Positions 21,860-34,512 of a stretch of 64,000 nucleotides of DNA are shown piece after piece. The notes under the pieces were generated by a model. The model had not been told where the DNA came from and ran no database searches. It saw nothing but the letters and a program-made list of their open reading frames with translations. Location: the NCBI GenBank assembly GCA_963971575.1, contig OZ020618.1, positions 28,262,540-28,326,539 on the forward strand, written 5' to 3'. Made by a program: the position numbers and the translations under genes. Position 1 is the first letter of the stretch, and every line of letters begins with the position of its first letter. The DNA comes from Liopterus haemorrhoidalis. Its lineage: Eukaryota > Arthropoda > Insecta > Coleoptera > Dytiscidae.

Positions 21860-22500
21860 CATACAGTTTTAAAATGGTAAGGTATGAAAAGGCATAGGAA
21901 GGCAACTAGATAAATATGTGTGTAAATTATTATATTTAATTAATTTCTTCATACACTTTATAGGTAATAAGTCATAGTTAATCTTTATGGAACTAATATG
22001 AGAAAATACTAAATTAAAGCACTATATTTATCGCCGACATAATTTCTTTTACCATCAGTGCTCTTTGTAAAGAAACCGACAAATTAAATTGATTAAATCA
22101 GAGGAAAAAACATAGCACGGAGTATAATGGAAAAATAAGTATGTAATGTTATATTTTAATTATTAAGAGGTGCATTCAGTGTCCTTCAAACTAATTATAT
22201 GAAGGTGTTTTTTGCATATTTAAATTGCAAAATTAAGGTTTATCTTTGATATCTTATTTTTTAAAGAAGAAAAATTGTACAAAAAAATATTTGCTTTGTT
22301 TAGTAAATTCTTTTTTAATTTTCATCGTTAGTATGTTCGTAGTTACTTGAATTAAAATATTTGATTCAAAGAACACAATTTTCAGAATATTAATAGTCTT
22401 TATTTGCTTTTCATTTCTCTTCATTTTCTCTTTTAATGTTTTTTGTTTTATTTTTCTTGTATAAAATATTATTCTTTAAAATATAATTTTTCTTATAACC
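21860..22500. other. Intergenic DNA, no gene recognised
   Basis: AT-rich; no coding or structural signal. Confidence 0.5.
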
Positions 22501-22507
22501 ATTTCTC

Positions 22508-22650
22508 TTGATGAGTTACCGTGGCTCCGTGATAGGATGGTTGCCTATGGAGATGAGACACCAAATCCAGACGCCACTTCGAAATTTTCTAATACTATGC
22601 AATTAGTTTAATGGTCGACTCAGCCACAAGTATTTAATAGTTAACATATT
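22508..22650 (+). repeat. tRNA-derived SINE (family 1)
   Basis: Shares GAGTTRCCGTGGYTCYGTG, GGTTGCCTAYGGAG and ACTCAGC..CAAGTATTTAAT with 62935-63085. The A-box-like stretch resembles a tRNA promoter. This copy has lost its B box. Confidence 0.5.
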
Positions 22651-22739
22651 GTTAAGTATTGTACTAAATGTCTAGAACCTGTGAAATTTCGCTCTTATAT
22701 TCCAACTATGTGTTTTATTTATTTATTTTTTAATTTTAT

Positions 22740-22990
22740 TTGTTTTACAACGTCGGCCAATTTCTGCTACGAGGCTTATGCCGATGCCAGGGGGACGAGC
22801 TCCTACACCTGAATAAGTGATGGATTGTGAAAATGAGAGTAATGTTAACACATTATTCTCACCCGAATAATATCAGCAAAGAGGACTTGAACCACCTACT
22901 TCACAATTCCAGTACCAATTGTTACCAGTCCGAATTGCGTGATTTAACGAGCTCGGCAACTCCGTTGGTAGAACTACGTGTTGGGAACCT
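22740..22990 (-). repeat. tRNA-derived SINE (family 2)
   Basis: On the minus strand, a tRNA-like head (GTTGCCGAGCTCGTTAAATC as A-box region) is followed about 60 nt later by GTGGTTCAAGTCCTC, a near-perfect B box. A unique body with CATCGGCATAAGCCTCGTAG follows. The head does not fold into a complete tRNA. Confidence 0.5.
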
Positions 22991-23362
22991 AATATTTATA
23001 TCTTTTATGTTAAGTTTCTTAAGTCCGTTCTACATTATACTTTTTTCAATACTATCCAAATCTGATGTCATTTCAACTTTTGATACTACAGAATATAATG
23101 GGGAAAAAAAAATAAGAGACAGCGATACCTTCCATCTTTTGTTACTTTGTGATTCTCTTCACTGCCAGCTTAAAAAATTCTAGGTTCAGGTGACAGATAA
23201 CAGTTTGGTAATAGAACCAATTCTAGTAACCAATTTATAAATATTGTTTAATTGTGCTAAGTTTATATTTAATTATGTGTTCTAAATACACTTCTTATCA
23301 ACTTAATAAAGTTCTAAAAGATAAGTTGTAAACACATTGTAAACGTTTACAAACCACTTAAC

Positions 23363-25671
23363 ATGAATTGGCCACCTCACGGCCTAAGCAGATACCCACA
23401 CCCGGCAGTGTATGCAGGAGATTTTAATAGTCACCATACGGACTGGAAGTATGCAACATCTGACAACAATGGCCAAAAATTAATGAACTGGGCTGACTTG
23501 TTCCTCGTTTTTGATGCAAAACAAAGGGGCACCTTTTACTCTGCAAGATGGAAACTAGAATATTGTCCAGATTTGTATTTTGTTAGCCGCGACTATCTAA
23601 ATAAACTAGTCCCAATAAATAGAACAATACCAAAGCCGCGATGGAATTTCTGTAAGGCAAACTGGGAATTTCTGTAAGGCAAAGTACGCAGAAAGCTTGG
23701 ATGACGCTATCAAAAATGTTCCTCCTCAGTAAAACAAATATGAACATTTTAAGAAAATAGTCATAGATACTGCGAAAAGATGTATTCCTCGTGGATTTCG
23801 TAGACAATATGTCCCGGGCTGGAGCAAAGAAAGTACAAGACTATACAACTTATATCAAAACTCTAGGGATCCTCTAGTTGCAAATGATCTACTGAAAAGT
23901 TTGGATAATGCTCGAGCAAACAGTTGGAAAACCCTCATGTATGACACGAATTTTACTCATTCCAGTCGCAAAGCTTGGAACCTCCTCCGCAAGCTAGGAG
24001 GCAACACTTACAAGCCAACACCAAAAGCATCGGTCGCTCCTAACAAGATAGCCAGTCGTCTCGTCTCTCTCTCTAAAGCTTCAGCAGATAAACAACATAC
24101 GAGCTGGGTACAACGTGAACTAAAGGAAGCATTAAAAAAAATCTAAATGCGAATAGTGAATTCTCGAACCCCTTTACAAGGGAAGAGATGGATATCGTAA
24201 TCGCAAAAATAAAATGTAGGAAAGTCGCTGGCGAGGACATCATCTTTCCCGAATTCATTAAGAACTGCGGACCACAAACCAGAGAATGGCTGACTAAATT
24301 CTGCACGAACATTCTCAATACTGGCAAACTTCCTGTTTTATTCAAGAAACCAAAGTTATAGCTACACTGAAACCTGGCAAACCAGTTAACGAGGCTGAAA
24401 GCTCCGTTGCGCTTCTTAGTGTTGTGTATAAACTCTTAGAAGGTTGATCCACAGCAGAATAGCACCAGCGATAAATGAAATAGTTCCAGTAGAACAGGCC
24501 GGTTTTAGAACGGGAAGAAGCTGTGCGGACCAGGTGTTAGCTTTAACAACCTACATCGAACGTGGCTTTCAAAAAGGTTTAAAAACCTCGGCAGTATTTG
24601 TAAATCTGACCGCAGCCTATGACGTTATATGAAGACCACACATGCTAGAAAGTTTGTATATGCAGATGATATAGCTCTCGCAATACAACACCGAAACTTT
24701 GAGAGTGCCGAATACAATCTGTCTCAAGACCTGTCAATACTCCATTCATATTTCTCAAAATGGAGATTATGTCCAAACCCTACCAAAACTAAGGTTTCAT
24801 GTTTCCATTTGCACAATAGTAAAGCAAATACTACATTGTCAGTCAATTTTAATGGAAACAATCAATACCCGAAATATCTAGGTGTCACTCTTGATAGGTC
24901 TTTGACATTTAAAACTCATTTGGAAAAACAGCTGCTAAACTCCAGACTAGAAACAGCATTATCCAGAAACTAGCGGGCACAACGTGGGGCGCGTCTGCGG
25001 ACACGCTGAGGATGGCCAGTATGGCATTAGTATATTTTACAGCAGAATACTGTGCACCTATATGGCTTAACAGTAGACATGTAAAAAAAGTGGATATACA
25101 ACTAAACTCCACAATGAGAATGATAAGCTGGGTACTTCGATACCGATTAGAATACTTACCAGTACTAAGCCATATAGCTCCACCAAATTTACGCAGAAAT
25201 CAGGCTCTACAAAAAATCCAACATACTATAGACCAAAACATGGACGTTCCGATTCATGAAGATCTCTGCAACATACCCGCACCAAGGTTGAAATCGCGAC
25301 GAGCTCCATATAAGTCCATGAATAGATGTTTTGATCTCCAAAAGTCGTGGAATGAAGAATGGCAGAATTTCATTACCAACCGAAATCCCATAAACCTAAA
25401 CATTAACGACAAGCCACCTGGTTTTGAGCTTCCCCGGCAACTATGGACCAAATTGAATCGTATTCGTACTGGCCATGGCAGATGCGCAAAACAGATGCAT
25501 GATTGGGGATATGCAGAAAATCCTAGATGCGATTGTGGTGCAGAAATGCAGACAATAGAGCATATCGTTTCAGAATGTCCAATACATCGGTATGACGGAG
25601 ACCCCGACGACATAAACTTGCTAATGCCCTCAGCGATAGAGTGGTTAAATAAATTGAAAATGAATTTATAA
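23363..25671 (+). pseudogene. Jockey-like LINE ORF2, catalytic region deleted
   Basis: Pieces of ORF2 occur in order in several frames: endonuclease (AGDFNSHHTDWKY, with PDLYFVSRDYLN) at 23363-23677; linker at 23700-24146; RT palm entry (VPVEQAGFRTGRSC, FVNLTAAYDVI) at 24444-24632; motif C (FVYADDIALA) at about 24650; YLGVTLDRSL; and a C-terminal region (25012-25671) ending with CDCGAEMQTIEHIVSECP. The sequence jumps from motif A directly to motif C within about 15 codons, so the region containing the template-grip and PQG motif is deleted. GFRTGRSCADQV and the C-terminal CDCG..EHIV..CP block are typical of insect Jockey-related elements. Several stops and frameshifts; inactive. Confidence 0.8.
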
Positions 25672-25819
25672 TAATAGTTTATAAATTTATTTTCCATTTC
25701 CTTACATTGTGTACATTGTAATTTTATCCAAATGTAATTATTATTGTTACGTAAATTATGTAAATGTATTTGTCTCATACGAAATATATATATAGTTGTA
25801 AACAAAAACTAAAATGTTG

Positions 25820-26780
25820 GTAGTTGGTACGACTGAGAAATATACAACTGTCATCCAAAAATTTGAACGGAGATAGTTTTGAAAATAGTGTAGTTTGTAG
25901 TGTAGCATCGAAAGTTGGAAGGAAGTATTGTGTTTCACATTATACTTTTTACGTCAGTACTACGCAAAAAATCTGTAGTGCTTCGCAAAAAAGTATAATG
26001 GTAAATGGACTTTAGTTACCGTCCCTTCAAATAAAAATTGAGATACCATATAACATAAGTTCTAATCTAGGTTTTTCTGCCAAAAGGAGCGCACCCAAAA
26101 AAAATCTGGGGGGGGCTTAGTAACCATTTTTTGCGGGAGACTCAGGTAGGTATAATGACACGCAAAATGTAACCTTAAAAGCGTGTAATTTTAAAGCGGG
26201 GGGGGTCTGCAGAAACTCTCTTCGAAGTAATGCACATTGATATGTACCAGAATAATTCAACAGGGATTTTTGATTAGGTAGATTATTTTTTCGAAAAATA
26301 TTAAGTTTTTGTATTTTTGAAAAAAATATATATGTTTTAAATTTAATGTAGATAAGATATTAAATAAAATATTTTAGTAAGTAGACTATCGGATAGAAAT
26401 TAAATTTCAAAATATCGTTCATTTTAACGAGATTACATAAAAAACCTTGCCTTTGACATTCAGCACGTTGACTTTAGTTAACTAAGTGCCTACGAAACCA
26501 TGAAATTTGTGAAAATTTACGCATCACATATTCTTTTTTTTTCTTTTCTGTATATAATGTAGCTCCATATTCATTTATGCTTTTGAAATGTCTGGCTCTC
26601 TTAAATCGTATAAATACTCTGTTCGATATTCGCTGCCTTTAAATAATTGAAGAGCTTGAGTAAAAGGGTACCAAGACACATTTTTCAGATAATAAGATAT
26701 ATAGGACATTTATAACATGAACATATATATCATATTCTGAACTAAAAATGGATATATTAATTTACAAGGCAATTCAAAAA
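25820..26780. other. Intergenic DNA with unassigned repeat-like segments
   Basis: TTGAGATACCATATA (26038-26052) recurs at 32463-32477, so part of this stretch is probably an unrecognised dispersed repeat. No coding signal. Confidence 0.4.
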
Positions 26781-26783
26781 AAT

Positions 26784-27452
26784 TGATGAGAAGTGTGAAT
26801 TTTCACACATTTCAGGGATTTTTAGGTATTTAATAAGTGTAAGAAGTTATTAGAATTCTGGATGTCTATGAAAATATTTTTTCTATAATCACATCAAAAT
26901 CAATAGTTTTTTTATCATCATTTTTATTCGTTATTTGAGTTTCCATATAATTTTTTAAGCTAAGTTTAAATAATTTCCGAAAATTTCGTCACAATAATAT
27001 TTATATTAAAAAGTCCCAGCGAATTTTTCTGCATTTGCTTCGTATCAAAGTTTTCATTAAATTAATAAGATATGTATTGATAAATAGCTTAATGTTTTTC
27101 AATTTTGGAAACATATTTCTTACTTTATTCCTCTTTGAAACCTTCATGTGAAACATTCAAACAAAACACTAAATTTTAACAATAATTTAAACAATACACA
27201 AAAAAAAAATTATTGTGTTTTATTTCAAATGAAGACATAAACACAAAAAATCTATAACGTTATAAGTCATAATTTATCAATGAAATAAAATAATTAATTT
27301 TGTCAAAAATACAAAAACTGCAATATTTTCCAAAAACGCAATCTGATCAAAAATTCCTTCCATATGTTCCCGGTTCAGATCAATGTACATTACTTAGATT
27401 TTTTTCAGATTTTTAGTTTAGCATCTTTAGATTATAGGGTTTGGGATAGTAT
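26784..27452 (+). repeat. Rep-A copy, 5' part
   Basis: Begins with ATTGATGAGAAGTGTGAATT and TTCACACATTTCAGGG, the Rep-A start, and runs to the block ATTACTTAGATTTTTTTCAG and GGGTTTGGGATAG, where a truncated LINE has inserted. Confidence 0.65.
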
Positions 27453-27454
27453 TT

Positions 27455-28475
27455 TTTTAGTTCATTTTTGTACGTACGAAACACTTCAGACCCGCAAATA
27501 TTCCTTCAGAAATACCAAGAAGTCATAGCCAACTACGAACAATTCCATGCTATATACACAGATGAGTCAAAAGTAAACTCCCAAACGGGAGCAGCAATAG
27601 TTTATGGACACACGGTCCATAAATACAATTTACCAAATGAGACAAGTGTTTACACTGCAGAAATATACGGCCTGCTAAAAGCATCGGAATTGATTCTTTC
27701 ACACCAAGACGAATCAGCTCAATACATAATTCAAGTCGACTCCATGGCCACAATAAGAAGCATCCAAAAGCTATATCCTGAAGACCACATAGCAATACAA
27801 ATCCAAAACAACTTCCAGCAAGCACTATCCACTGGAAAACAAATAGTCATGCTGTGGATCCCATCTCATATTGGAATCTATGGAAACGAACGAGCAGACT
27901 AAGCCGCTAAAAACACTAGAGAAGAAATTCTGGAAGATATAGTTACCCCTCACATAGACTTCATAGCACAAATAAAAAGGAAAATCAAAGAAAAATGGTT
28001 CGACAACTGGAAAACAACAACCAACAATCATCTCAGAAATATCAAAGAAGACACAACTCCTTGGGTTGATATTGAAAATAGAAAAGACCAGATAGTGATA
28101 ACTAGAATGCAAATAGGCCACACATTACTAACTCACAAACACATATTTGCCCACGAAGAACCCACCACTTGTGATCTATGTAACTCGAAGATTACCATAC
28201 ACCATCTGCTGTTAGAATGCCCAAAATATGTCCAAGAGAAAAGAAACACTAACCTACCGCAAACACTGAAGGAAGCTCTATCATCTTCCACAGCCAAAGA
28301 TGCCCTAAACTTCATGAAACAAACCAATTTATACAATTTAATTTAATATATGATTATACCAACCTATATTATATGTATAGCTATTGTATATCTATCTTTA
28401 TTTATGTATATTCAACAATGTATATTAAGGTGCTAATAGTCGTTGTTACTGAAGCACAAAATAAAAAAAAAATCC
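27455..28475 (+). mobile_element. 5'-truncated RNase H-type LINE (I group)
   Basis: Begins abruptly in the RNase H domain, has a 3' UTR and ends in AATAAAAAAAAAA near 28461-28471, as expected for target-primed reverse transcription with 5' truncation. The flanks are Rep-A sequence on both sides. Confidence 0.75.
27468..28346 (+). pseudogene. LINE ORF2 C-terminus: RNase H domain and Cys/His tail
   Basis: The RNase H domain keeps its four acidic positions: Asp in IYTDESK, Glu in TAEIYGLLKA, Asp in IIQVDSMATI and Asp in GIYGNERAD. A single TAA (27901-27903) directly after GNERAD interrupts the frame, which then continues (AAKNTREEILED..). A change of frame leads to the last segment at 28095-28346: MQIGHTLLTHKHIF, then CDLCNSKITIHHLLLECPKY, a C-x2-C...H...C zinc-knuckle-like ending. 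An RNase H domain downstream of RT marks I, R1, LOA and related LINE groups; the tail favours I or Nimb-like. The RT itself is missing through 5' truncation. Confidence 0.8.
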
Positions 28476-28850
28476 TGTTGGATTATTCCGGTTTCATTCA
28501 ATTAATATTATTGAGATTATTTTCAGTTTTTTAGATCAATCCATTCGGTAAAAAGGGTGGAGGACAAAAGTTTTTGACATACTATTTTTGGCGAAAATCC
28601 CATATATTTCTTTTTTCATTAAATATAACATATTTGTTTGTATTTACTCCGCGATGTATTTTTTTTTTAGCTCTATAGTTTTTCTATATATGGTTCAAAG
28701 AGTTGCACAAGCATGCCAAAGTTCAACTTTCTATGTTCAGCCATTTGGCTACAATTTATAAAGTACAGACAGATAGACACATAAGTAACGTTATACGGAT
28801 TTTTTGTCACACTTACAAAATACTAAAAAGAAAGTAAAATTTGTACTAAA
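28476..28850 (+). repeat. Rep-A copy, 3' part
   Basis: Carries CCGGTTTCATTCAATTAATA, GGGTGGAGGACAAAAG, AAGCATGCCAAAGTTCAAC, CAGACAGATAGACAC and the CACACTTACAAAATACT end. Its first 100 bases duplicate, in diverged form, the last part of 26784-27452, so these are two copies rather than one split copy. Confidence 0.55.
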
Positions 28851-29815
28851 TAAATTGTAATTTCAGGATTACTTTAATATTTTAAAATAATTTTTCTCAA
28901 AGTTTTCAACATGTTGCTTGATACCCTGTTCACCCAAGCTCTTCAATTGTTTTACAGGTATTTATAGATTCTTTTATAGTTTTTTTTTTTTTTTTACGGT
29001 CCCAATTAGGCATTAACTTAGTGATTTATTATATTTAAGAAGATAGCCTGAGTAGACGATTTAACAATAATCACCACCACTGTTCTAATATTGTTCCTTT
29101 AAATTTTGTGAATTATTTTCCCCTGTCAAATGATTTCTCGTATTTCTATTAGTAAAATAATGTATTCGAAACAGTTAACATTTAATACATTTTATCAAAA
29201 AATGCTGTAATAACAATTCAGTTGTAATAAATGTATCCTTGCAACGATAAAACGTATGACCTTAATCCACAATCAAATAAATAAACAAAATTTAATCAAA
29301 ACAAAAAACAGCATTTTCCGCAGTTGTCAAAGACTGATAATATTACTATTAAAAATAAATACATTAACAAGACAGTGTGATGACACATCAGTCACAAGAC
29401 AAAAGATTTATCATTGGATTATCAGAAGTTCATGTAGTTAGTTTTAGCAGACCTAGATGATTAACAACATGCATAAAAGACAGAGGCGTGCTTAGGTATT
29501 TATAAATAACGTATCGTTTTAATGACTTTTACACCTTGCGATTTTAACCCACATTTCTTAAACGGAGCATCTTCTTTTTCTAGAATTACAGATTGTTGTA
29601 TAGCTGGAAATTGGTTTAAGAAGGGTCAACTACAGTGTACATATTTGACATATAATATGTAGCTACACAGTCAGGGCTGGCCAGAAAAAAACTGAAAAAA
29701 AACTTGCTTTATTTATATATTGTTAATTGAGGAAGGTTTTTGAGAAATGAATCGTTTCTTCATTATAAATAGCTTTCTTATATGTAATATACCGAAAATG
29801 TTTTGATTTCCCTAA
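28851..29815. other. Intergenic DNA, no gene recognised
   Basis: AT-rich; no coding or structural signal. Confidence 0.5.
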
Positions 29816-30152
29816 TTAGACGCCCATGGTGGAATTTCGTGGAATAATCTGGAAAGTTCTAGTAAGTTATATCCATGGAAATAATGGAACTATCGAGAAG
29901 TCTCTAGAAAAACATGGAGTATTGTAACAATCGAATCGAGTTTACTTGGTAACGATATTTTTTTTTGTAGTCAGTAGGTTTTCAGTTCTTGTTCCAGCAA
30001 GTATACTGACAGTTTATGCCTCCGGGCGAAAAGTGTTGTTAGTATTCCGTATACTACAAAATATAAGTGTAATGTTTTAAGTGTAAATAAATGTTACCTT
30101 CTGGAAAATGCAGTGGTTTGGTTTGAAGAACCCGAACACTTTACAATACGTT
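29816..30152 (+). repeat. LTR-like segment (tentative)
   Basis: Less AT-rich than its surroundings, with a promoter/terminator look: CTGGAAAGTTCTAG, GTCAGTAGGTTTTCAGTTC, AATAAATGTTACC and a GAACCCGAACACTTTACA end. No target duplication or TG...CA boundary could be fixed, so this is a weak call. Confidence 0.25.
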
Positions 30153-30332
30153 TTTTAAAATAAATAATAAGTGAGATATTTCAAGTTTATATGTGTGTAG
30201 ATAGTGACAATTAATATTCATACTAAACAAATTTTCTTTATTACATACGTACATTTTTAATATAACATAAATAATGCATTAGATATTTCAAAATTTTAGT
30301 TTTAGTGTGTCCTCCCGTAACTCCTGTTGTGC

Positions 30333-30372
30333 CGGCCGGCGTAGCATAGTGGTAACACACGTGGCCATAAGA
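30333..30372 (+). repeat. tRNA-like SINE head (fragment)
   Basis: GGCGTAGCATAGTGGTAACA fits a tRNA D-arm/A-box. No B box follows within tRNA distance, so it is a SINE remnant at most. Confidence 0.3.
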
Positions 30373-30446
30373 CAAAAAAGATTTGTTTTCTTATTTTAAA
30401 CAATTTTTGTCATATAAGTTTTTACTGTTAAGTCTAAGGAAGTTAA

Positions 30447-32193
30447 CCCTTTAATGCATATGGGTGCAGAAATACAACATGTTATTATTTGCTAATTTAA
30501 GTGCTACTGATTTTTTTAAATCAATCTATCACACTGTGTTACTCTTCTACAACCTCAGTTGACTGTTTGGTGCACTATCTATACGTTATAAGATCTATGA
30601 TCATGGTATTCCCCTTTGTCAAACTTTATTTTCTTACGTTATCAAGGCGTATAATGTGTGCAATTTTGTTAGTGTGTAAAACAGTCCTAATTGTTTGCAT
30701 AAATGGTCAAATAAATAACAGTTCATAAATAAAAATTTGTTGATAAAATTTATAGAAATGTACAAATGCAACATTGTGTACTATGACTACTTTTTCAGTT
30801 TTTATTCTTATATGATAAGTTCCTAAAAAAAGTATTTTTGTATTTTACAATGATTTTTGATAAAATTGTTTTACAACTGAATTAATTGTTGTTTTTAGGT
30901 ATTTAATTATGGGTTCGAAAAAATATTTGACAGAGGAGCAACTAGAATATTTTTGCAATCATCTGAGCGAAATCAGTTCACTAAGTGATGGCGAATATTT
31001 TTTTGATACTGGCAGTATTATCGATCTTCAGTACTTTTTAGAAATGAAGAGGGAGGTGATTGGGGTTCATGAGGAGGCAAGTTATCGAAATCAAAGTAAC
31101 GATTCGCAGGGAGATGAAGAAATTGGCAACAGTCATAATGAAGCAGAAGTGTCCACACAAGCTGCGAGATATATTACACATAATGGAATTTTAAGTTTGG
31201 GAACGGTACGGATGAACAGAATTGTAAACTGTAAACTACCTAATGAAAAAGATATGAAAAATGATGTACGAGTAACAAGTTACGAATACGAGGCAACTTA
31301 TAAAGATATTGATATCAGTTCTTTAGTTTGGAAAGACAACCGTCTTGTTACTCTACCTTTGGTGGTCAGCAGCCTATCTCTTAAAAAGATATGATAAAAC
31401 TTCTAAATCAACAACAGCCATAAATTGTCTCTATATTATCAATGAGTACAACAAACATATGGGTGGCGTCGATTTATTAGATGCAAACATAATGAGACAT
31501 AAAATCCTAACTAAAAGTAAAAAATGGCACATGAGGCTTTACCATATACTCGATATAACGTTGGCAAATGTCTGGATACTATTTAGAAAAATAAGTTTGG
31601 CAAACAATTTAAAATATAATGAAAAATTTACTTATTTCAATTTTTGGAAAGAAGTAGCAGTGTGATTGTGTAAAGTTGGACAAACCAGCAATTTAAGAAG
31701 AGGTCATCCATCTTCAACTACTCTAGAAGAGGTTATAATGAAAAGGAAAAAAAACTGGTCCATCTCAACATGCTCCACCAAGAAATGTATGATTAGATGA
31801 AGTGGGTCACCGGATTGTGTGGACAACACGAAATCGTTGCAAATTTCCCAATTGTAAGGGATATTCGCAGACAGCATGCGAAAAATGTGGGCTCAATTTA
31901 TGATGTAAAAAAAAATGTTTTAAATGTTACCATACTGAAGGTAATTCTTGCAATTTTTGTAAAGATTTTTAAACTTTTTTCAAATAAGATTGTATAAGCT
32001 GTCATTGTATGAAAAATTGACGCCCAATGTAGTATGTTATATATCTACAACATCTTTTTTTTTTCAATAAATGTCGTAAAATAGTTTCTTAATATTTTTT
32101 TTCAATATTATCGATTTATTATGAACTCATAAATATATACCTATTTTTTTCTCATAACATTTCTTAAAAATAAACAAATTATGCATTAAAGGG
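30447..32193 (+). mobile_element. piggyBac element with internal deletion (1.75 kb)
   Basis: TTAA flanks the element at 30443-30446 and 32194-32197. The ends are perfect 14-bp inverted repeats, CCCTTTAATGCATA. TTAA plus CCC-type ends is the piggyBac signature, and the coding remnant inside agrees. Confidence 0.9.
30909..31976 (+). pseudogene. piggyBac transposase, catalytic core deleted
   Basis: Start at ATG 30909. The acidic N-terminal region (about 90 residues) passes directly into a late segment: NGILSLGTVRMNRI, then SLVWKDNRLVTL, then after frameshifts near 31350 KRYDKTSKSTTAINCLYI, EYNKHMGGVDLLDANI and KKWHMRLYHILDITLANVWI (up to 31665). A C-terminal Cys/His-rich segment (about 31797-31965; RCKFPNCKGY, ACEKCG, KKCFKCYHTEG) is the piggyBac cysteine-rich DNA-binding domain, broken by one TGA. 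Family members have about 550-600 residues and a DDD triad; the part carrying the first catalytic Asp residues is absent. Both termini and both DNA-binding-type domains remain, so it could still be mobilised only by a transposase supplied elsewhere. Confidence 0.82.
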
Positions 32194-32199
32194 TTAATA

Positions 32200-33849
32200 T
32201 TAGGGAAGATTTTGAATTAGATGGTTACGTCCGTAAAATATATTAGGGAAGATATTTTGAGTTTTTAGTTTTAGGTAGTAGGTATATATCAAATATTCAA
32301 CAAATAAAAAACAAATGCACTGAAAGAAAATTATTTGATTTGTTATTATAAACAATTATTGATATACGCGCTATGCTGTTAAGTTAATGATTGCTCAAGT
32401 ATTTTTATTTTTTTAGTAAATAGTTTTAAATCTGAAACACCGCCCTCTGAAAAATGAAAATTTTGAGATACCATATAGCCTATGTTTGAATTGATTTTTT
32501 ACTTTGCTATCTTACCAAATTACGTAAAAATATGTCTAGCTATTTTTGCGTGAATCTGGGACAGACAGAAAATGATTTCTTTGCGAATATTATCTGAAAC
32601 GTGTAGAAACCACATATCAGGCCAAAAAAAGATATAATTTGGGAAAATTATGTTAGTTAAATTATTTACAATTAATAACTTTTTTAAACGATATGATAGT
32701 CAGACCAATTCGGTAACTCAGTTACTATGATCATAGTAACAAAATTTGTCACTATGAGCAAGGTCAGTTACTATCATGAATGAAAGTCATTATACTTTTT
32801 ATAATATTTTATCTTGTAGTAACGTTTACTACACAGTAAATTTTTACAGAATTGATCTGATTGAATTGCTTTGTATGCTCTTAAATAGTAATTATATTTT
32901 TATTTTTAAATACATTTTATTCAACAACGGGGCCAACATATGCGCGGGACCTTCTAAGAAGGAATCAGTCGAATTTGCTTAAGGCCGGCCCTGTACACAG
33001 TGATGTGTGAAAGACAATTGTTATTTGTTTAACTAGGCAAAAAAAAAAAAATTGCAATTTTACTGCCACGACTGTTCATTATCCATAATACGAAATCGTC
33101 CAGAGAAGGGGTCTGTTATATGGTTTCTCAGGAAAAGAAATCTGCTTCCCGTTATTTATAAGTTCGGTAGCAAATTTCTGTCCCTCGTTCCGTAAGTGTT
33201 CAGGAACAAATTATGTTCTCACTCTCTAATGATTATTTATTGAATTATAAAAAGTTTACTTATTATATGGTACTCTCTTAATATTATTATTACTTTTTGT
33301 GAAGTTATTGGCTTTTTGTTTACATATTATTTGGGGCACCAAAAATGAATTACACCTGGGCCCCTTGATGTAGAAGGCCGGCTCTGTAATTGAAGGCAGT
33401 GCTCCAAATAATAATCAACAATTTTTATCCGCAGTTTTGACTTAAGTGCTTCATTTTGTAAATCATCTTTTCAGATAAGCACCTTGCTTCTGAAGAGGAA
33501 TCTGGCCGCAAATATATGAAAATTGCGAAATTTTTCGTTTTCTATATTATGCGTTATTATATATTTCTTTTATGAAAAAAGCTTTTCTAGACCTATAAGC
33601 ATCAGCAGGACAATTTGGCTTATTAATTATTAATAAAGATAAATACAAATACATGCGGCTAAATTTGAATCGATAAAACTAGGACGCACCACAGGAAAAC
33701 TTTTCAAAGTTAGCACTTATGATATGGAGAAAGTTGCGTAATTTAATTATCTTGGCACTCTATTAACGTTAGAGATACGCCAGATATTCGTATCCGTATC
33801 CGCGGATATCCGCATCCGAACTCGTATCCGCTGATTATGTTGCTAATAT
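32200..33849. other. Intergenic DNA with decayed element ends
   Basis: Two segments end GGCCGGCCCTG (32991) and GGCCGGCTCTG (33389), typical hAT-like right ends, but left ends are not visible. Near 33775-33830 a CGTATCCG/CGGATATCCG-rich palindromic segment, also hAT-like, hosts the solo LTR at 33850. Confidence 0.4.
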
Positions 33850-34395
33850 TGTCACGTGGGTGGTTTGATTGAGACACAACTCCTGGTTTCAACATAACAA
33901 ATGTATTAAACATTTGTCAAAATTACAATAGAATGTTTGAATTGGTCCATGGAGTTGAGGAAGTCTTCGGTCCACCCCGTGTTGGCCAGGATCGGCTTGG
34001 ACCTATCTCCGAGGCGGGGGCTACCCATCCGGGAGTCGAGGAGCCTGGAGAAGTCTTCTCCCACTCACATGGTCACTACTTGCTTGGCTTCACCCTCGAT
34101 ACAAGAATCTGCCGTCAGTGTCTTGGTCGTCACCTTGTGGACTAATACGTGTAGCGGAGTTGGCTATGTTCCACTGCCTCCATATTCTGTTTCATCCAGT
34201 CTTTTTGTAACGCAAGTTTAACCCAGTTCCAATATTCATTCGTCATGACAAATATTTCCTCATTACGAAAATGCAGTGTCTGTATTTCGTAATCAGGCCA
34301 CATACGTCAGACGCTGACGAATAGTTTTTAATCAGACAGCTGACCGTCACAATGTCTAGATGTCGTAATCCTGACCTAGGATTACCTATGTGACA
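33850..34395. mobile_element. Solo LTR (546 bp)
   Basis: Starts TGTCACGTGGG and ends CCTATGTGACA (terminal TGTCAC/GTGACA), flanked by ATAT at 33846-33849 and 34396-34399. It is much less AT-rich than the neighbourhood. A 4-bp duplication fits a Gypsy-type LTR left after recombination between the two LTRs. Reading frames inside it (33933-34221) are not genes. Confidence 0.7.
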
Positions 34396-34512
34396 ATATC
34401 ACGGATATTTTTATTAATAATACCATATTATGAATAAAAATGTTCTGTTAACTTCTTGTCTTATAAATAAAATTTGTTTATAATTATAGTATACAAAATA
34501 TAATAAATACGA

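Noticed and set aside
25254..25805. 183-codon minus-strand frame
   Set aside because: Antisense to the C-terminal region of the Jockey-like ORF2, whose plus-strand reading has recognisable motifs.
32829..32999. TACACAGT at both ends of a 155-bp segment as a hAT duplication
   Set aside because: The right end GGCCGGCCCTG fits a hAT, but the left end lacks any matching terminus, so the pair may be chance or a truncated element.
33933..34221. Two overlapping plus-strand frames
   Set aside because: They lie wholly inside the solo LTR and have no recognisable content.
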